Origin: Dipteronia dyeriana
Lineage: Eukaryota; Streptophyta; Magnoliopsida; Sapindales; Sapindaceae
Assembly (NCBI GenBank): GCA_032871835.1
Contig: CM065302.1
Coordinates: 4,153,094-4,217,093, forward strand
Direction of reading: 5' to 3'
DNA length: 64,000 bases
Shown: piece after piece, positions 58,520-64,000 of the stretch
Layout: every line of letters begins with the position of its first letter
Position numbering within the stretch: position 1 is the stretch's first letter
Translations under genes and position numbers: made by a program
Notes under the pieces: model-generated
Told to the model about the DNA's origin: nothing
The model's database searches: none
What the model saw: only the letters and a program-made list of their open reading frames with translations

Positions 58520-60140
58520 CTATTTCAAGGTTTAATTTTTTATTTTATTTTATTTTTCCAAGTTGATGATTTTGGAAGAGTTTGTTTATCTAGAAACATC
58601 TACTACTAATTAGAGATTGGAATGTTATTATGTGCACATTAAATATAAGATAAGATCTTGCTATTTTTTTTTTAAAGAACAATAGTAATTCTTATTAAAT
58701 TTTTAGTTAAGATGTGATTATTGCCGATCCCCTTTTACTAGCATGCATGTGTAGGGTTTTTTTTTTCTCATTTATTGAAATACAATGTCTTTAGGTAGTG
58801 AGAGGATATAGCCTGACCAAGTGTAGATGTCTCTCGGTTGTGTGAGTATATAGTCTAGCCGCATGTAGATATCTTCCGGTTATAGGATTAGATATCGTGG
58901 CATTTCATATAGTGATTTATTTCGACCGGTCTCAGTTTAATTGATATAAAAACATTGTTCTATAAGAATACGTTTACTATTTGGAAATGAAATGAAAAAA
59001 AACAAAAGCATTTAAAGATAATCATGAATGAAATTTGATTCCCTAACAAGAACTTAATTCATGATTTGTGTAAGGGAATATGAGATACACAAAATCAGAT
59101 TTTCAATTAATTTCAGTAAACAACGTAATCTCATTCCTTCGTTACGATTCCCCCTATTAGTAACAGAGCTCTAAAATTAACTATTATACCATAGTTGGAG
59201 GGCAGTTATGACAAAGAGTTATTTTCTTTCCACAACAATACAGTACCCAAAAACATAAATTTCATCCAATCACTTTTTATATTACCAATAGAGATTTAGA
59301 TATTGAAAATGTTCAAATATAACATGCAATTGTCATAATTGATAAGTAATCCACACAAAAGAAATTTACTAAACTGAGTAACCCCACTAAGATCCAGCAG
59401 ATAAGATCATTTAGTAGGCCATGGTGGACTGTAGTGTACTCAAAAGTGAGCCGGCACTCATGTTTCTCTGTTGATTCAAACTCTTCCGGATTTTGTTTGC
59501 TTAGAGTAGAAGCCACTCAAAACTCATTATAAACTACAGCCAAACACATTCAGCCTGCAGTTCTTTGTCTATAACTTGGTATGTGTCGTCTGTTTCCAGT
59601 TTTAGTCCGGTTTTGTTTTCAGGTTTAAGGCTTTAGTCCGTAAGCTGGGACGAAGTCAGAAATTTATTTTCGTTATCACGTAGTTGCATATCCCCTCTTA
59701 CAGCTCAAGCGGTATGGACTTTCTCTTCAACATTAGGAGTGGGAGGTTCGAGTCCACCATGTGTATTTAACAAACACATGTGAGAATTTATCTTTTTAGT
59801 ATTGTGAAAGTAGATATCGAGATCGAAGTGTTAAATCTCAATAGGTCTAACACCTGATCCGTTTGGTGTCAAATTTAAAAAATGGAAAGAAAAGTTATCA
59901 CTTAACTCTAACAAAGCATGCATGTTATAAAATTAGATGTAACTATAGGAGATTCCACATAGAAAGATATGTGTCACTATCAACTTATTCATTTATGGTA
60001 AAATTAACAAAAACAACAGAGATGATCCTGATGATTTATCTCTACATTTTGAATCTACTGGTTACAGAAAATGCTCCATTACTGAACAAGTGAACATAAT
60101 ATATACTGGAATTAGACTCGGATAAGGAGACGGATTCCGT
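58520..60140. other. Intergenic between calreticulin and H+-PPase
   Basis: Holds the distal calreticulin promoter and the 3' flank of the pyrophosphatase gene. AT-rich, with no open frame of interest and no recognisable element. Confidence 0.55.
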
Positions 60141-63100
60141 TCAAAGAAATTTGAAAAGCAGGCCTCCATGGGTGGCGAAGAAAGGCGCAAACACCAAGGA
60201 CTCCACAGCCATGAGCTTGATCAAGATATTGAGAGAAGGGCCAGAAGTATCCTTAAGAGGGTCTCCAACTGTGTCACCTATGACTGCTGCTTTGTGAGCA
60301 TCTGACCCCTTCGGACCCAATGATTTGGCATGTTCCGAAACACCCGCCTGGGAAAATAACGAAAAATCAGAATTCGAGTCTAGTATGGATGCAATAGAAG
60401 ATCCTTGTGAGAATTGTATGGAATAGTAGATTGAATTTTCATAGGCTAGAAGCAGAGTAAAATTTCTTACCTCTATGTATTTCTTGGCATTGTCCCAAGC
60501 CCCTCCTGTGTTGGAAGCTGATATGGCAACCTGGGAACAAAACGGGACGAAAAAGGAGGCTCAGATATTATTAGAGATTCAGTAAGGAAACTAGGACGAT
60601 ATATGTAGATCCGGTAATGATGCGAAAAGGAAGTAAACGAAAAAACTTATAAGGCTGAAAGAAGTTATCAACAATTACCTGGACACCAGAAACAAGGGAA
60701 CCAGCAAGAACACCAGCAAGAGTTTCCACTCCAAAGAAGGTTCCGGCAATAAGTGGCGTAAGCAAAACCAATGCACCTGGTGGGATCATCTCCCTTAGCG
60801 AGGCATCGGTGGAAATCTTGACACAAGTCGCGTAATCTGGTTTTGCTCTGCCTTCCATAAGTCCAGGAATGGTATTGAATTGCCTACGAACCTCTTCAAC
60901 CATTTTGAGAGCTGCTTTTCCCACACTCTTCATTGTCATGGCCGAGAACCAGTATGGAAGCATGGCTCCTACGATAAGTCCGATAAAGACCTTCGGTGTC
61001 AACACATCAACCGTCTTGATGCCTGCTCGGCTGACATAGGCACCAAACAAAGCGAGAGAAACAAGAGCAGCCGATCCAATTGCAAAACCCTGAGAGAAAA
61101 AAAAAATGCAGTGTGTCAAGATATTAAGTGGTGGATGGTTTTGGAGAATTCACTAATTGAAGTTACGGGATGAGAAGGGAAGCCTTACCTTGCCGATTGC
61201 AGCTGTGGTGTTTCCGGCAGCATCTAAGGCATCTGTTGTTTCGCGGATCTTGTGGCTCATTCCTGCCATTTCGGCAATGCCACCAGCATTATCACTTATA
61301 GGGCCATAAGCATCAATTGCAAGACCTGTGGCGATGGTGCTGAGCATTCCCAACGCAGCTACAGCAATTCCGTACATAGCTGCCAGGCTAAAGCTCACAT
61401 AAATAGAAACAGCAATTGCAAATATAGGAATGATGACCGATTTATATCCCAGAGCCAAACCGAAAATGACATTTGTTGCAGCACCTGTCCTGCAAGAATC
61501 TGCCACATCCCTCACCGGACTGCAGATTTGAACACGATTATAAGTATACATAAAATCATTGAAGTCGCTATGTCAAAGACAATACTACATCTTGAGAAGA
61601 TAGCTAACCTATAAGCATTGCTAGTGTAATATTCGGTGGTGTAACCGATGACAAGGCCAGCCCACAAGCCAATAGCAACACAGAAGAAAATGTGCCTGCA
61701 GTTGCAAGACGAAAACATACATAAACAAACAAAATATGATCTTTACAGAAGCAGAAAGGGTGGTGGGGAAAGCATATATACCAGTGTTTTACAGTCATTT
61801 CAGTCCCGAAATTGAAGAGAGTGAATTCTGAAGGTAAAGCAAAGAAGCTGACCATAGCGATTCCGGCAGTCATCAGAACAGTTGAGATAATAAGTTGTCT
61901 CTTCAAAGATGGTTCGATTTCGCTAACACTCTTGATTTCAAACAGATCAGTTGCAAAAATTGTAGTTATCAAGCAAACCACAATCCCCATTGAGCTTATA
62001 ATCAGTGGATAAGACATGGCTGTGTAGTCATGGCCGATGCCAAAGGATGATATTGATGCTACAAAGAGTGCTGCACAGGATGACTCGGCATATGACCCGA
62101 ATAGATCAGAACCCATCCCAGCAATGTCCCCTACATTGTCACCCACATTGTCGGCAATAACCTGCACATGTACCATAACATTAAGAGAGAAAACAACATG
62201 CACATCTGAAATGAATGGACATCAGCAAAGAATGCCAAACAGGATTAAAAGCAGTGATTACTGATTAGTCAAACAGAATGCAGGGTAAGTATAGGAAATT
62301 ACAGCTGGGTTTCGAGGATCATCTTCAGGGATATTTCGTTCAACTTTTCCGACAAGGTCAGCACCAACATCAGCTGCTTTGGTATATATGCCACCCCCAA
62401 CTCTTCCAAAGAGTGCCATTGAGGAACCACCAAGACCATAACCGGTAATAGATTCATAAAGTCCTTCCCAGTCATCCCCATAATAGAGTTTAAATAAATT
62501 GATCGAGACATACAACACCAATAGGCCATTGGCAGCGAGGAGGAAACCCATCACAGCACCAGAGCGGAAAGCTGCAATGAAGGCCTTCCCAACACCCTTC
62601 CTTGCCTCTAGAGTTGTTCTAGCATTTGCATAGGTTGCGATTTTCATGCCAAGAAATCCTGAGAGAGTTGAAGTAAAAGCACCAAGCAAGAAAGCAATGG
62701 TGGTAAAGAGAGCATTTGCTAGAGCTGGTTTACAAATATTTCCCTTGTTGTAAGTGCAAGGTTCACTTTTGGTGCTGAATCCCTTAACTGAACCGAGGAA
62801 GAGGAAAATGATGGCACTGAAGACACCCACAAACACACTGAGGTACTTATATTGGGTAAACAGAAACGACGTTGCCCCTGTAAACATGACACAAATCGAA
62901 AATAGTTCAGTTAAAGATCTTCAAAAGGCTCCTACAAATAGTGCATTATCAAATAACTGAATCACTGAAAGCCTTTTTTTTTTTTTTAATAGAAACATCA
63001 AATGCAGACAACAATGTTACATTTAAGGTGTTCACAGATAAACTCAAAGGATGGTCTATGATCATTTCAATTTTTCATATTATACATTGATGTTTTCAGA

Positions 63101-63887
63101 AAATCTTGGATTCAATGATTTAGTATATCCATTAAAAAAGCTACTTATTGCAAAGCTCTTTTTTTTTTGTCAATCTAGCCAAGTAATTGAAGATTTGCTT
63201 TTATTCTTCATCATGAATTTCTCTAGCTTTACACATATAGGATCAAGATCAATGAAGAGTGAATAAGATATAATTGTAATAGAATTGTTAGTCCTAAGAG
63301 GAACCAAAAAGAAGATGAACTGCAAATAAGTGAAAAATATTGAATTCATTTGTTTTAAAAAACAAGGAAAATAGAAACCAAAAAAGATTAAAAAGACAGA
63401 CATATATAAAATAAACAATTGTGTATTATAAACTAAAAACCATTTTCATATCTAACATGAAACTTTCTTTTACTAAATTTTCCAGTATGTCACAACCATA
63501 TATTCTGATATTCATATTAATCTTCCACAGTTGAATAATATCATTGAACTAAAACAGATATGTCAACAGACATATAAATCAACCAAAGCAGAATCACAAG
63601 CATAAAAATATATAAAAAAAAAAAACCAGAGAGAGAGAGAGAGATGGGAGCTCACCAACAGAAATGGCAGTTTGGATTTCAGCACACTTGATGGTAACTT
63701 CAAGACTATCAACACCCTCTTCAGCTTCTGCTTCTTCAATCAACCTGTCACTGTAGCCATTGCTACCTGTATCATTTGAGACCCTAACCTTGGAGACCAA
63801 GAACCACTGAATCAAAGCAAAACCAATCCCAACAAGAGCACAGACAGGAATGAGAACCTGTGTAACAGCTTCACTCAATGAACCCAT
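60141..63887 (-). CDS. AVP1: Vacuolar H+-translocating pyrophosphatase, type I
   Basis: Eight exons (63656-63887, 62303-62877, 61782-62161, 61609-61695, 61189-61519, 60679-61089, 60471-60530, 60141-60347), all phase-consistent, give 760 residues; Arabidopsis AVP1 has 770. It couples hydrolysis of pyrophosphate to proton pumping into the vacuole. The catalytic motif [11 protein letters not shown] is followed by [19 protein letters not shown]. The second acidic region is [18 protein letters not shown] and the third is [14 protein letters not shown] with [23 protein letters not shown] with Ala, not Lys, after the double Thr marks the K+-dependent type I class. The N-terminus [20 protein letters not shown] is a membrane helix. 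Exon borders fall at 'SVG', 'NPA', 'KHW', 'NAY', 'IGK', 'GVQ' and 'YIE'. No defects are seen. The first intron (62878-63655) is the longest. Confidence 0.97.
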
Positions 63888-63953
63888 CTCTCTCCCCCAA
63901 CAAAATCACTCACTTGTGTTAAATTTCTTGAAAGAACCACACAGTAGCAGTAT

Positions 63954-63955
<2 letters not shown>

Positions 63956-63984
<29 letters not shown>
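63956..63984. repeat. (TTTA)n microsatellite
   Basis: Short TTTA tetranucleotide run about 70 bp upstream of the pyrophosphatase ATG, within or next to the 5' untranslated region or promoter. Confidence 0.8.
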
Positions 63985-63986
<2 letters not shown>

Positions 63987-64000
63987 AGTGCAAAGACTCT

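Noticed and set aside
60880..62264. Plus-strand frames across the pyrophosphatase exons
   Set aside because: Shadows of a highly conserved minus-strand coding sequence.
1..64000. CRISPR arrays, bacterial operons or phage elements
   Set aside because: The tandem arrays have no constant repeat with unique spacers, and the gene structure is eukaryotic throughout.

Overview
The window is nuclear DNA of a flowering plant, most likely a eudicot. The evidence is AT-rich introns with GT-AG borders, plant gene families (CKI1-type histidine kinase, type I vacuolar H+-pyrophosphatase, PGG-domain ankyrin protein), plant MITEs and Mutator-like elements, and a 73-nt tRNA-Ala(AGC). I cannot name the species from sequence alone.

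The left 38 kb is repeat-rich. Its backbone is a direct segmental duplication of about 10 kb: copy 1 occupies 1-10316 (it begins before the window) and copy 2 occupies 28047-38040. The copies share a hAT-type MITE, a Mutator-type MITE, a decayed receptor-like kinase fragment, an unrecognised coiled-coil gene and a small gene here called MERKSCC after its first seven residues. Each copy has since lost different parts. Copy 1 lacks the ankyrin/PGG gene that copy 2 keeps (29002-30574), and its MERKSCC gene has a one-base frameshift. Copy 2 lacks the 5' half of the coiled-coil gene but keeps an intact MERKSCC gene (37579-37851). A third, diverged MERKSCC gene lies at 10456-10710, and an orphan copy of the shared promoter lies at 15840-16195. 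Two MITE insertions in copy 1 (6480-6654, 7045-7515) have clean empty sites in copy 2.

Between the copies lie a 4.7-kb internally deleted Mutator-like element (10845-15562) with converging DUF1985 and transposase N-terminal fragments, a second fragment of the same family (16277-18380), GT-rich intronic arrays, a 60-bp minisatellite, and an approximately 4.1-kb element (21826-25945) that contains a Ty1/copia relic and its 886-bp LTR.

The right 26 kb (38.2-64 kb) is gene-rich. In order: a small secreted DUF7731-like protein (38287-39226, minus), tRNA-Ala (39639-39711, minus), the COPII GTPase SAR1 (41411-43161, minus), a universal stress protein (46311-48438, plus), a CKI1-like sensor histidine kinase (48789-53621, plus), calreticulin (55262-58229, minus, 14 exons, HDEL) and the vacuolar proton pyrophosphatase (60141-63887, minus, 8 exons).

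SAR1 and calreticulin both act in the ER and early secretory pathway. Both carry perfect ER-stress elements (CCAAT-N9-CCACG) upstream of the start, one for SAR1 and two for calreticulin, which suggests shared control by the unfolded protein response.
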